Shown here piece by piece: positions 41,420 to 50,247 of a stretch of 64,000 nt of DNA. This DNA is from Mycobacterium sp. 1245111.1 (GTDB taxonomy: Bacteria > Actinomycetota > Actinomycetes > Mycobacteriales > Mycobacteriaceae). Location: the NCBI RefSeq assembly GCF_001673405.1, contig NZ_LZLV01000044.1, forward strand, positions 49,288 through 113,287, read 5' to 3'. The notes under the pieces are model-generated. The model was not told the DNA's origin, searched no databases, and saw only the letters and a list, made by a program, of their open reading frames with translations. A program made the translations under genes and the position numbers. The first letter of the stretch is position 1; the number at the start of each line of letters is the position of its first letter.

Positions 41420-42324
41420 GCGTCGGCCCGCACCCGGTCTTTCACCGACGTGACAATCGGGGGAGCGGTCCGCCAATCTGGAACCCCTTGTTCCTCACCG
41501 GCAGTCGCACGCTTGTCGTCACGCACTCCCACCCAGTGCGAGTGGTTGAGCTGATGCAACGTGAAGCACGACTGCAGGGCGTTGTAGAAACCCATGTTGT
41601 CGACGGACTGGTTGACCGACTCTTTGATCAGCAGGGCCGCCATCGTCGGCACTGTGGCGATGCGCCGAGCCATCTCCAAGGTCCGTTCCGCTAACTCTTC
41701 ACGCTTGAAGATCTTGCTGACCATCCCGAGCCGGTAGGCCTCCTCGATCTCGATGGCGTCGCCGGTCAGCATGAGTTCCTTGGTGCGGCGCGGTCCGAAC
41801 TCCCAGGGATGGCCAAAATACTCCATGCCGCACATGCCGAGTCGGGTGCCGACGACGTCGGCGAATCGAACTTCCTCGCTGCCGACGATCAAGTCACACG
41901 CCCAGATCAACATCAGGCCAGCCGAGAACACATCGCCGTGGACCTGGGCGATGGTGATCTTGCGAAGGTTGCGCCAACGCAGGTTGTTTTGGAAAAAGTA
42001 GTGCCATTCCTGCAGCATGATCTTCTCGGCGCCCTCGCGGGTCCCACCGTTGATCTTTGCCGTGGGGTGTTGGTCCGGTCCAGGAGTGAACTCGGCGCGG
42101 GCTTGCTTGGAGCCGATGTCGTGACCGGAGGAGAACATCGGGCCCTCGCCGGCGAGGATGACGACGCGGACATTGTCGTCGGCCTCGGCTTTGGCGAACG
42201 CGTCGTCCAGTTCGACCAACATGCCGCGGTTCTGCGCATTGCGTTGTTCGGGACGGTTCAGGGAGATCCGCACGATCTGGCCGTCGTCAAAGGACTCCCA
42301 CTTCAGGAACTCGTACTCGCTCAT
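41416..42324 (-). CDS. Enoyl-CoA hydratase/isomerase (crotonase family)
   Basis: 302 residues from ATG 42324 with GGAGG 5 bases upstream. It has FSSGHDIGSKQA for the first oxyanion strand, AQVHGDVFSAGLMLIWACDL for the second and ADVVGTRLGMCGMEYFGHPW. The C-terminal extension (LHQLNHSHWVGVRDDKRATAGEEQG) is longer than in classical hydratases and typical of a mycobacterial EchA subgroup. It is divergent from the DHDPR-fold operon, with a perfect operator 48 bases upstream. Confidence 0.87.
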   Translation of the reverse strand: MSEYEFLKWESFDDGQIVRISLNRPEQRNAQNRGMLVELDDAFAKAEADDNVRVVILAGEGPMFSSGHDIGSKQARAEFTPGPDQHPTAKINGGTREGAEKIMLQEWHYFFQNNLRWRNLRKITIAQVHGDVFSAGLMLIWACDLIVGSEEVRFADVVGTRLGMCGMEYFGHPWEFGPRRTKELMLTGDAIEIEEAYRLGMVSKIFKREELAERTLEMARRIATVPTMAALLIKESVNQSVDNMGFYNALQSCFTLHQLNHSHWVGVRDDKRATAGEEQGVPDWRTAPPIVTSVKDRVRADA

Positions 42325-42371
42325 CGCTTCCTCCACGGTTCTCTCGCTACGGCAATGGTGTTATCAACATA

Positions 42372-42389
42372 TGAGAAGGTATGTTCTCA
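42372..42389. promoter_or_regulatory. Perfect TGAGAA-N6-TTCTCA operator
   Basis: TGAGAA-GGTATG-TTCTCA lies in the 96-base gap between the leftward crotonase (42324) and the rightward DHDPR-fold gene (42421), placed to control both operons at once. It is identical in arms to the site at 10769 and shares GGTA in the spacer with that site's other strand. Confidence 0.75.
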
Positions 42390-42420
42390 CAGTTAGTGGC
42401 GATGACCGGAAGGGGTGCGG

Positions 42421-43533
42421 ATGGCGGACGGTCAACGCAGTCCGCGAGTAATTCTGTGGGGTCCTGGCCAGGTCGGCGTCGGCGCATTGCGCGCCCTGAT
42501 CGCACATCCGGGACTCGAGCTGGCCGGGGTGGTGGTGCACGCCGAAGCCAAGGACGGCAAGGACGCCGGCGAACTCTGCGGAATGCCGGTCACCGGCATC
42601 ATCGCCACGCGCGACGTGGATGCCGCGCTGTCGATCGACGCCGACGTGGTCGCCTACTTCGCGTCGGGGGACTATCGCTATCACGAAGCCGCGCATGACA
42701 TCGCGCGCTGCCTGCGCGCGGGCAAGCATGTGGTCTGCACATCGCTGGTCCCGATGTGCTACCCGCCGGCCGCCGACAAAGAAACGGTCGAATTGCTCCA
42801 AGCGGCATGTCTGGAGGGCGACACCAGCTTCTTCAACAGCGGCGTCGACCCCGGCTGGGCCAACGACGTCATCGCGTTGACGATGACCGGCTTCAGCAGC
42901 CGCGTCGACAGCATCACCATGCTCGAGATACTCGACTACGGCCCCATCAACCAACCCGACATCATGTTCGACTTCATGGGTTTCGGCCACACCCCCGATC
43001 ATCCGGCGCCGCTATTCGACCCCGAGCGTCTCGCCGCGCTGTGGGCGCCCACCGTTCACCTGGTCGCTGACGGCGTCGGGCTGCCGCTTGACCGCGTCGA
43101 CACCTCGATCGAGAAGTGGTTGGCCACAACGCGATACGAGGTCGCCTCAGGCTGGATCGAGCCGGGCACGATGGGCGGAATGCGCTTCAAACTTGCTGGC
43201 ATCGTGAACGGGGAGGAGCGCGTCGTGCTGGAACACGTCACACGCATGGGCGACGGCTCCGCACCGGACTGGCCGCGGCATCCCTCGCCGCACGGCGGCT
43301 ACCGGGTCATCGTCGACGGCCTGCCCACCTACACCGTCGACATCGAGATGCACGGCCGGGGTAACAACATGCGCGGCCTGACCTACGCCACCGTCATGCG
43401 CGAACTCAACGCGATCCCTGCCGTGATGGCCGCGCCGACTGGATTGCTGTCGACACTCGATCTGCCCCTGGTCACCGGCCCCGTCCGCGGCGGAACCTGG
43501 CGCGGTGTGATGCCCGCGGCGGCGACGCCGTGA
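42421..43533 (+). CDS. DHDPR-fold NAD(P)-dependent dehydrogenase
   Basis: 370 residues from ATG 42421 behind GGAAGGGG. RVILWGPGQVGVGALRAL is the Rossmann loop, followed by LELAGVVVHAEAKDGKDAGE, as in its paralogue at 8260; FFNSGVDPGWANDVI also parallels the TGAEPGF segment of that protein. Both copies sit directly behind perfect operators. The reaction is unknown; known relatives handle amino or imino acids, but here the genes are surrounded by CoA metabolism. It overlaps the nitroreductase start by GTGA. Confidence 0.8.
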   Translation: MADGQRSPRVILWGPGQVGVGALRALIAHPGLELAGVVVHAEAKDGKDAGELCGMPVTGIIATRDVDAALSIDADVVAYFASGDYRYHEAAHDIARCLRAGKHVVCTSLVPMCYPPAADKETVELLQAACLEGDTSFFNSGVDPGWANDVIALTMTGFSSRVDSITMLEILDYGPINQPDIMFDFMGFGHTPDHPAPLFDPERLAALWAPTVHLVADGVGLPLDRVDTSIEKWLATTRYEVASGWIEPGTMGGMRFKLAGIVNGEERVVLEHVTRMGDGSAPDWPRHPSPHGGYRVIVDGLPTYTVDIEMHGRGNNMRGLTYATVMRELNAIPAVMAAPTGLLSTLDLPLVTGPVRGGTWRGVMPAAATP

Positions 43534-44189
43534 GCGGGCAGATCGTGCCGCCGGTGCCCGCAGATCTGTGGGAGGTCATGCGGACGTCGTCGGCAGTGCG
43601 GCGCTATCGCGATGACCCCGTCTCTGACGAGGTCATCGAAACCTGTCTGCGCGCGGCGAGTTGGGCGCCGTCCGGTGGCAACCAGCAGCCGTGGAAGTTC
43701 GTCGTCCTTAGGTCGAGCAGCGTGCGCGATGTGATCACCACCGCGGCCCACCAGACATGGGACGTGATGGCCGAGTTCTACAAGTTCTCGATGCCCGAGG
43801 ACACGGCAGACGACCCCAAGTCACGCGTTCTGCGGGCGATGGCCGAACACATGCGCGTCGGCGGGGCAGCGCCGGTGCTGGTGCTGTTCTGCGTCCAGCC
43901 GCAGCGAGGTACCACGGAATTACAGCAGGGCGGCTCGATCTTTCCCGCCGTGCAGAACTTCCTCCTGGCGGCGCGTGCGCAAGGTCTCGGCGCGGCGATC
44001 ACCCTGTGGCACGGGTCGTGTGAAGACGAATTACGTTCCATGGTCGGCATTCCCGACGACTGGAAGATCGCCACTCTGCTGACGGTCGGCTGGCCCAAGG
44101 GCGGACATCACCCGGTTCGGCGAAAGCCGCTCAATGAGGTCGCGGCGACCGACCGTTGGGATCAATCCTGGGGGACGAAGGCGACATGA
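43530..44189 (+). CDS. Nitroreductase-family flavoprotein
   Basis: 219 residues. SSAVRRYRDDPVSDEVIETCLRAASWAPSGGNQQPWKFVVL is the FMN-binding N-terminus of the family, seen here over residues about 19-60, and LGAAITLWHGSCEDELRSMVGIPDDWK covers the second FMN contact. Members reduce enones, nitro groups or quinones, or act as dehalogenases and cyclic-ketone reductases. It is coupled by GTGA and ATGA overlaps to the DHDPR-fold and LLM genes. Confidence 0.88.
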   Translation: MSGQIVPPVPADLWEVMRTSSAVRRYRDDPVSDEVIETCLRAASWAPSGGNQQPWKFVVLRSSSVRDVITTAAHQTWDVMAEFYKFSMPEDTADDPKSRVLRAMAEHMRVGGAAPVLVLFCVQPQRGTTELQQGGSIFPAVQNFLLAARAQGLGAAITLWHGSCEDELRSMVGIPDDWKIATLLTVGWPKGGHHPVRRKPLNEVAATDRWDQSWGTKAT

Positions 44190-45124
44190 CGGTAAGCACC
44201 CCGGAGATCTCGCTGTACCTGAAGACCTTCACCGACGGCCCCCAATATGATTGGCGCGCAACGCTGGCTATCGCACAAGCGATGGACATCGCGGGCATCG
44301 ATCGCGTCGTGGTGTCCGATCACGTTGTGTTCGGAGAACATCCCGAGGCCTATGCCGACCCGGCCGTGGGCGGGGTATCCGGGGGTCGCCAACCCACCGG
44401 GCCCGACGGAAGCTGGTTGGAACCGCTCGCTGTTCTGACGGCGATCGCGGCCACCACGACTCGGATCCGACTCGGAACGTCGATACTGCTGGCCGCGCTT
44501 CGGCGACCCGCCGTGCTGGCCAAGCAACTCGCAACAATCGACGTGATATCCGGCGGCCGAGTCGATCTCGGTGTCGGAGTGGGTTGGCAGCGCGAAGAAT
44601 ACGACGCCGCCGGTCTGTCATTTGCTCGTCGCGGTCGACTGTTGGATCACACTCTCGAAGTCTGCAAGGCGCTATGGACCGAACAGCGCGCGTCCTACGA
44701 TTCACCCGAACTGTCCTTCGAGGGGATCCACCAGATGCCCAAGCCGGTCCAGTCCGGCGGCGTGCCCTGCTGGATCAGCGGCACCGTCAACGACGCCGTC
44801 GCAAAGCGAATCGCGCGATTCGGCAGTGGCTGGATCCCCTGGGGCTCCGCGTTCGCTGACCTGCCCACCGCAATCACGGCGATGAAAGACAAAGTGGTCG
44901 ACCACGGCGGCGACCCCAGCAATCTGCAGGTTCAAGGCGCCGCGCGAGCCGTCAAGGGCGATGACGGATCGATCGACTACGCCGCGTCCGTCGCATCGGT
45001 ACCCGCACTGGTTGCCGCCGGCGTGACCGATATTCGGTTCACTATTGCGGTGCCCGACAATGGTTTGCACGCTGTCGAGGTCCTGTCCCCGCTTGTCGAG
45101 GCGTTCTGCGGCGTCACCCGTTAA
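44186..45124 (+). CDS. LLM-class F420-dependent oxidoreductase
   Basis: 312 residues from ATG 44186 overlapping the nitroreductase stop. It has VVSDHVVFGEHPEAYADPA, IRLGTSILLAALRRPAVLAKQLA, SGGRVDLGVGVGWQREEYDAAG and VPCWISGTVNDAVAKRIARFGSGW, a close match to the pattern of mycobacterial F420-linked LLM enzymes. It probably shares reductive or oxygenating steps with the nitroreductase and the DHDPR-fold enzyme in the same transcript. Confidence 0.88.
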   Translation: MTVSTPEISLYLKTFTDGPQYDWRATLAIAQAMDIAGIDRVVVSDHVVFGEHPEAYADPAVGGVSGGRQPTGPDGSWLEPLAVLTAIAATTTRIRLGTSILLAALRRPAVLAKQLATIDVISGGRVDLGVGVGWQREEYDAAGLSFARRGRLLDHTLEVCKALWTEQRASYDSPELSFEGIHQMPKPVQSGGVPCWISGTVNDAVAKRIARFGSGWIPWGSAFADLPTAITAMKDKVVDHGGDPSNLQVQGAARAVKGDDGSIDYAASVASVPALVAAGVTDIRFTIAVPDNGLHAVEVLSPLVEAFCGVTR

Positions 45125-45152
45125 GAAGCGTCTACCCGCTAAAGGCTTATTC

Positions 45153-46769
45153 ATGCAGCTACGTGATCACGCGGCTTCCTCGAAACCCGCTGTGATTCTC
45201 TACCATTCCGGCGTCAAGGTCAGCTTTGCGGATCTTGAAGCTAGCGCCAACAGGCTTGCCCAATTCTTGCGGCATACGGGTCTGGTTGCCGGCGACAGCA
45301 TCGCGGTGCTGATGGAGAACAACGAGCACATCCACGCCGCGATGTGGGCGGCCAAGCGGAGCGGGCTGTACTACACCCTGGTCAACACACATCTCAGCGT
45401 CTCCGAGATCGCGTACATCGTGGACGATTCAAGCGCGAAGGCCATCATCTCCTCCCGCGGGATGCGGGATGTGTGCGGGCAACTGGCAGAACAACTTCCG
45501 GCAGGACTACCCTTCGTTGCGCTGATCGCTGACGACGAACTGGCAGGCTGGGAGCGCTATCCTGCATGCGTCGCGGGCGAGCCTTCGACACCGATTGACC
45601 ATGAATGCGATGGGCAGCTTTTGCAGTATTCGGCGGGCAGCACCGGTCGACCGAAGGGGATACGCCGGCCCTTAGAACCGCCGCGCGCGGGCCTTTCGAG
45701 TCTGTCGACACCCGTCTTCGAAGCACTCGGCGTGACTGAAGGCTCGGTCTATCTGAGCCCTGCTCCGACCTACCACACCGCGCCAGCGATGTGGACCATG
45801 GCGGCCCAAGCTGCCGGTGCGACAACGATTTTGATGGAGAAGTTCGACGCCGAAGGTGCCCTAGAGTGCATACAACGCTACGGGGTGACGCACGCGCAGT
45901 TCGTGCCGACGATGTTTGTACGAATGTTGCGGCTACCCGAAGAAACTCAGAGGCGCTACGACGTGTCGACCCTGCAACGCGTCGTGCACGCCTCCGCGCC
46001 ATGTCCTCCCGAGATCAAGCGCCAGATGATCGACTGGTGGGGACCGATCGTCGACGAGTACTACGGGTCATCGGAAGGCGCAGGTATCTCATTCATCCGC
46101 GCCGAGGAGTGGCTGGCACATCCGGGATCGGTGGGCAAGCCGCTGCTTGGTACACCTCACATCCTCGACGACCAAGGCGTCGAGCTCGGGCCACGGCACG
46201 TTGGCGAGATCTACTACGAGGGTGGTTACCCGTTCGAGTACCTCAACGACGAGGCTAAGACCGCCGCGGCGCGCAGCCCGCAAGGTTGGGTCACGGTCGG
46301 AGACGTCGGCTACCTCGACGAAGAGGGTTACCTGTACCTCACCGATCGGCGCAGCCACATGATCATCTCCGGGGGAGTGAACATCTACCCGCAGGAGACG
46401 GAGAACCTTCTCGTCAGTCACCCACTGGTAGTCGACGCCGCAGTGTTCGGCGTTCCGGATCCGGTGATGGGCCAGTCGGTGACCGCTGTCGTACAGCTGG
46501 CCGATCCCACCCTCGCGTCTACGGGGCTCGCTGAAGAATTGATCGCGTGGCTGCGAAGTCGTATGGCGCACTATAAATGTCCCCGCGCTCTGCACTTCGA
46601 GACTCAGCTGCCGCGGACGGATGCCGGCAAGCTTTACAAGCGGGAGTTGATCGCCAGGTATGCGGCCATCTACGAGACTAGAAGTGGAGTCAGCAAGGTT
46701 GAGCGACCGGAGGGATGCGGAGGTCAACAGCCAACGTGGCGACAACCCTCTTCAGGGAAACCCTCTTAG
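45153..46769 (+). CDS. Acyl-CoA synthetase (AMP-forming, long-chain-type)
   Basis: 538 residues from ATG 45153. The P-loop is LLQYSAGSTGRPKGIRRPL, with Ala/Ser in place of the usual Ser/Thr residues, DEYYGSSEGAGISFI is the adenine motif, GYLYLTDRRSHMIISGGVNIYP the hinge and LPRTDAGKLYKRELIARY the catalytic lysine region. About 30 more residues (YETRSGVSKVERPEG onward) form a polar tail not usual in the family, perhaps a run-on into the gene-free stretch. It closes the DHDPR-nitroreductase-LLM-ligase operon. Confidence 0.88.
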   Translation: MQLRDHAASSKPAVILYHSGVKVSFADLEASANRLAQFLRHTGLVAGDSIAVLMENNEHIHAAMWAAKRSGLYYTLVNTHLSVSEIAYIVDDSSAKAIISSRGMRDVCGQLAEQLPAGLPFVALIADDELAGWERYPACVAGEPSTPIDHECDGQLLQYSAGSTGRPKGIRRPLEPPRAGLSSLSTPVFEALGVTEGSVYLSPAPTYHTAPAMWTMAAQAAGATTILMEKFDAEGALECIQRYGVTHAQFVPTMFVRMLRLPEETQRRYDVSTLQRVVHASAPCPPEIKRQMIDWWGPIVDEYYGSSEGAGISFIRAEEWLAHPGSVGKPLLGTPHILDDQGVELGPRHVGEIYYEGGYPFEYLNDEAKTAAARSPQGWVTVGDVGYLDEEGYLYLTDRRSHMIISGGVNIYPQETENLLVSHPLVVDAAVFGVPDPVMGQSVTAVVQLADPTLASTGLAEELIAWLRSRMAHYKCPRALHFETQLPRTDAGKLYKRELIARYAAIYETRSGVSKVERPEGCGGQQPTWRQPSSGKPS

Positions 46770-47149
46770 GTATCTAGAGACGTTCTCCCACTTCATCGTT
46801 CGCAATAAGACCCTGGCAACAATCACGACATCCCAACGCCCGCTCGGTCATCCGTGCCGCATATCAGCATTTGATCGCGGCCGCCTTGATCGCCTCGGCG
46901 TTCAATGGGCCTTGCTTTGTCGCCAGCCGTCGGCCAACGGGTCTGTGCCAGCCGCCTCGGTCTCAACAGGCCCATACCGTCCCATGATGGGCCGTCGAAC
47001 TAGGCCGAGGATATGACACGAAGTCGAGACAACTTCCGTGTGACACAGCATGAGGCAAGCGTCATCACTGCAGGGCAAAGCGACGCCGTATGACAAGGAG
47101 TATGAACCTACGGCCGCTGTAGCCGCGGTGGCCTTTCGGCGTTGCAGGC
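46770..47149. other. Gene-free boundary between island and adjoining genes
   Basis: 380 bases between the end of the last island gene and the stop of the leftward SDR. GAGA-CGT-TCTC (46776-46786) is a small palindrome without the N6 spacing of the operators. No terminator with a clear stem and T-run, no transposase remnant and no tRNA was seen. The lack of genes after long stretches of overlapping ones marks a likely recombination or insertion boundary. Confidence 0.4.
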
Positions 47150-47926
47150 CTACTTCGGTGGCATCCGGATGCCGCCGTCGACGCGGACCACCTCGGCGTT
47201 CATGTACGAGTTGGTGAGCAGCTCGATGACCATCGAAGCCAGCTCGTCGGGCTTGCCCAGCCGGTGCGGGAACAGCACCGACTCGCCGAGCTTGGCTTTG
47301 AACGCCTCCGAGGCCTCACCCTCGCCGTAGATCGGGGTATCGATCAGGCCGGGGGCAACGGTGTTGACGCGGACACCGACGGCCGACAGGTCGCGGGCGA
47401 CCGGCAACGTCAGGCCGACGACGCCGCCCTTGGACGACGAGTAGGCGGCCTGCCCGATCTGGCCGTCGAAGGCCGCGACGCTGGTCATGTTGACGATCGC
47501 GCCACGCTCACCGGTCTCGGTGAAGTCGTTCTTGCTCATCTGGGTCGCCGCGATGCGGATGCAGTCGAAGGTGCCGACCAGGTTGATCTCGAGCACCTTC
47601 TTGTAGGCGCCGAGGTCGTGGGCCGACGAGAACTCGCCGTCCTTGCCGATGGTGCGCTGCGCCCAGCCGATGCCGGCCGAGTTGACCAGCGCGCGCAGCG
47701 GGCCGAGGTCCGCGGCGGTCTTGACCGCGTCGATGATCTGGTCCGTCTTCGTGACGTCGACGGTGACGAAGACGCCGCCGATCTCCTGGGCGAGTGCCTC
47801 GCCTTTGTCGGCCTGAAGGTCGGCGACGACGACCCGGGCACCCTTGGCGGCCAACTGACGGGCAGTCGCCGCACCGATTCCTGACGCGCCGCCGGTGACG
47901 ACAGCGCTAGCTCCATTGATATCCAC
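47150..47926 (-). CDS. SDR, 3-hydroxyacyl-CoA dehydrogenase type 2-like (HSD10-like)
   Basis: 258 residues. AVVTGGASGIGAATARQLAAKG, ALVNSAGIGWAQR, IVNMTSVAAFDGQIGQAAYSSSKGGVVGLTLP and VNTVAPGLIDTPIYG are the full set of SDR motifs, in the order found in HSD17B10-type enzymes. It resembles the M. tuberculosis Rv1144-type protein, which is not part of the Rv1318c-Rv1329c block. It oxidises (3S)-hydroxyacyl-CoA or related alcohols with NAD. Its more uniform GC-rich codon use, compared with island genes, suggests a resident chromosomal gene. Confidence 0.9.
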   Translation of the reverse strand: MDINGASAVVTGGASGIGAATARQLAAKGARVVVADLQADKGEALAQEIGGVFVTVDVTKTDQIIDAVKTAADLGPLRALVNSAGIGWAQRTIGKDGEFSSAHDLGAYKKVLEINLVGTFDCIRIAATQMSKNDFTETGERGAIVNMTSVAAFDGQIGQAAYSSSKGGVVGLTLPVARDLSAVGVRVNTVAPGLIDTPIYGEGEASEAFKAKLGESVLFPHRLGKPDELASMVIELLTNSYMNAEVVRVDGGIRMPPK

Positions 47927-48021
47927 GTCGACATCCTAAGCAGTGGATACTTTCGGCTTCACGGCAGCGGTTATCTACCGCCGGGCCTGGTCGAAATACC
48001 GTGTGCCACTGCTGAATTAGG

Positions 48022-49638
48022 TCAGTGGGGAGCCGTACCCCGTCCGGGACGGTCGGTCATCGGCCGCGGACGGGCGAAGGTGACGAAGTGACGAGTCCGC
48101 AGGGTGTCTTCGTTCAGGTCGTGCAGTCGGGCCACTAGCAGGTCGTCCATCACAAGGTGGCCGCGCTCGCTGCCATCCGGTGACAGGACGAGTAACGGAC
48201 GTCCACCGGCCTCGGCCAACACATTCGCCGCATGCCGCAAGGTGTCCCGGGTGCTGATCGTGCCTCCCACCGCTACGGGGGGCGGTTCGGTACGCATCAC
48301 CTCTTCGACGAAGAAGGCTTCGAGTGGGTCCGTGGTGTAGTCACACGTCAGATGTAGGCCGCGTCGGGCGATCTTCTCAGTCAGCACCGAGCGGTCGAGG
48401 ATCAGCACCGACGCCGCGTATGCCGCGAAGGAGGCGATGGTCAGCGGGAACAGCGCCGGCCAGGCGTGAGTGAGTTCGAGCGTGAAGACGATTCCGGTCA
48501 GCGGTGCGCGCATCGCGGCGCCCACCACCGCAGCCAATCCCAGTAGCGCCCAGAATCCTGGGAACACCACTGGGAACCAGTGTCCGACAAGGCCTCCGAG
48601 CGCACCGCCGATCATGAACAGCGGGGCGAGCACACCGCCCGAGGTACCCGATCCCAGCGACAGCGACCAGATCGCGGTCTTCACAACAAGAATTCCGACG
48701 ATCAGCGACAGCGTGGCGTTGCCGGTGAGCAGCGCACCGATCACGTCGTATCCGACGCCCAGGGCGCGCGGCTCGATGAGGCCGCCGATCCCGATGATAA
48801 GGCCGCCGATCGCCGGCCACCACATCCAGTGAAACGGCAAGCGCGCGAACAGATCTTCGGACAGATACACCAATCGGGTGGCGACGATCGCGATCGCGGC
48901 ACCACACACGCCGGCCACCAAAGCCAAAACGTCGATGTTCCACCCGATATGGGTGACGTGTTGAGTCACCTGAAATACCGGCTCGCTGCCGAGAATGAAT
49001 TCGCGCACGATGATCGCCGTCGCGACTGAGGCGGTGACCGGGACCGTGCTGCGCGGGCGCCACTCGAACAACAGCAGTTCGATGGCGAGCAGGATGGACG
49101 CCAACGGAGAGTTGAACGTCGCCGCCATTCCGCCGGCAGCGCCGGACACCAACAGAATCTTCCGCTCGTCGGCGGTCAAATGCAGATGCTGCGCGAGGAT
49201 CGAACCGAGCGCCCCGCCCGTCATGATGATCGGACCCTCGGCGCCGAACGGCCCGCCGGTGCCGATGCTGATTGCCGCCGAAATAGGCTTCAGCACAGCA
49301 ACTTTCGGCTCGACTCGGCTACCCTGGGTGAGAATGGCCTCGATCGCCTCGGGCATGCCGTGGCCGCGGATCTTCTCCGATCCAAGCCGGGCCATCACAC
49401 CGACAACCAGGCCGCCGGCCACCGGTGCGCCCAACACCAGCCACCACGGATGGTGTTGAGCACCCGGGGCTACCAGGCCGACGCCCCAGCGTTGATAGAA
49501 GACGAGGTTGGTCACCAACCCGATGAGCCGGAGCAGGCACCACGCCGCACCCGCGGCCAGCGCGCCGATCGGCACCGCGAGGGTGACCATGAGCAGCATC
49601 CGTCGATCAACGACGAAGTCTGCCAACCGAGTGCTCAT
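48022..49638 (-). CDS. ClC-family chloride channel/transporter with CBS domains
   Basis: 538 residues from ATG 49638. Many membrane helices carry the ClC selectivity motifs: GHGMPE (as GxGxP), GGPFGAEGPIIMTGG with the gating glutamate, and GSGTSGGVLAPLFMIGGALG. A C-terminal cytoplasmic CBS pair starts at VEEVMRTEPPPVAVGG and ends near RLHDLNEDTLRTRHF. It moves Cl- across the plasma membrane, as a channel or H+ antiporter; which one cannot be told from what I can align. It is not linked by operon to its neighbours. Confidence 0.92.
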   Translation of the reverse strand: MSTRLADFVVDRRMLLMVTLAVPIGALAAGAAWCLLRLIGLVTNLVFYQRWGVGLVAPGAQHHPWWLVLGAPVAGGLVVGVMARLGSEKIRGHGMPEAIEAILTQGSRVEPKVAVLKPISAAISIGTGGPFGAEGPIIMTGGALGSILAQHLHLTADERKILLVSGAAGGMAATFNSPLASILLAIELLLFEWRPRSTVPVTASVATAIIVREFILGSEPVFQVTQHVTHIGWNIDVLALVAGVCGAAIAIVATRLVYLSEDLFARLPFHWMWWPAIGGLIIGIGGLIEPRALGVGYDVIGALLTGNATLSLIVGILVVKTAIWSLSLGSGTSGGVLAPLFMIGGALGGLVGHWFPVVFPGFWALLGLAAVVGAAMRAPLTGIVFTLELTHAWPALFPLTIASFAAYAASVLILDRSVLTEKIARRGLHLTCDYTTDPLEAFFVEEVMRTEPPPVAVGGTISTRDTLRHAANVLAEAGGRPLLVLSPDGSERGHLVMDDLLVARLHDLNEDTLRTRHFVTFARPRPMTDRPGRGTAPH

Positions 49639-49705
49639 CGCCGCAGTATCGCGCACCAACCTGGAGATCTTGTGTCGGGGGACCCAGGTCGATGGCGACG
49701 GAAAG

Positions 49706-50158
49706 CTAGCCGGGCAGCAATTCGTCGTTGGGTGATGTGTGCCAGGCGATCTCGGTGAGATCGGTCAACGCGACGACCGCGAATTTCTCGTTGTCGCGGA
49801 CCAACACCGATTCACTGAGCAGTGCCGGCATGGTCCAGCCGTCCGCGTGTCGCACCCGGATGACCGAGTTCGCGCGCCCGCGCAACATGGCGACGATGCC
49901 GCGTTCGAGCGACGCGGCGCAGTCGACCAATGACTGCGCGGTCATCAGGAGCAGGTCCTGACGGTCGTAGCCGACCATCGCCGCGAAGGCCTCGTTGGCG
50001 AAGTCGATGACGCCCCTGTCGTCGACGGCCAGGATCGGGACGGGGAGTCGACTCAGGGCGAGGAGGGCGGAGAAGTCGCGTAGTACCTCAGTTGCCGACT
50101 CGCCGCGAGACTGGGCTTTGCGCCGGTCCACCGCTGCGGACGCCGATTGAGACCTCAT
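49706..50158 (-). CDS. Stand-alone PAS-domain protein
   Basis: 150 residues. After a charged 35-residue lead, a single PAS domain runs from VPILAVDDRGVIDFANEAF through VGYDRQDLLLM, then the VRHADGWTMPALLSES strand and VVALTDLTEIAW, a typical PAC ending. No kinase, cyclase or DNA-binding domain is attached, so it must act by protein contact or as a small sensor. It is divergent from the TetR gene at 50248, with a TACT repeat in the gap. Confidence 0.82.
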   Translation of the reverse strand: MRSQSASAAVDRRKAQSRGESATEVLRDFSALLALSRLPVPILAVDDRGVIDFANEAFAAMVGYDRQDLLLMTAQSLVDCAASLERGIVAMLRGRANSVIRVRHADGWTMPALLSESVLVRDNEKFAVVALTDLTEIAWHTSPNDELLPG

Positions 50159-50202
50159 GGTCGCGTTGCCTTTCGGTGATCCCCGAGCCCCTGAAGTGAG
50201 AG

Positions 50203-50216
50203 AGTACTTACTTACT
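50203..50216. promoter_or_regulatory. AGTACTTACTTACT repeat, probable TetR operator
   Basis: AGTACT is a palindrome and TACT repeats three times in a row (50205-50216). The element lies between the divergent PAS gene (start 50158) and TetR gene (start 50248). AAGTA/TACTT half-sites of this kind are common TetR targets, so auto-regulation and control of the PAS gene are likely. Confidence 0.45.
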
Positions 50217-50247
50217 GGTCACGTTTCAATCGAGTAGCGTCAATCGC

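Noticed and set aside
46902..47096. 64-codon minus-strand frame in the gene-free boundary
   Set aside because: No ribosome site, no family resemblance and no membrane or signal pattern; treated as noise.
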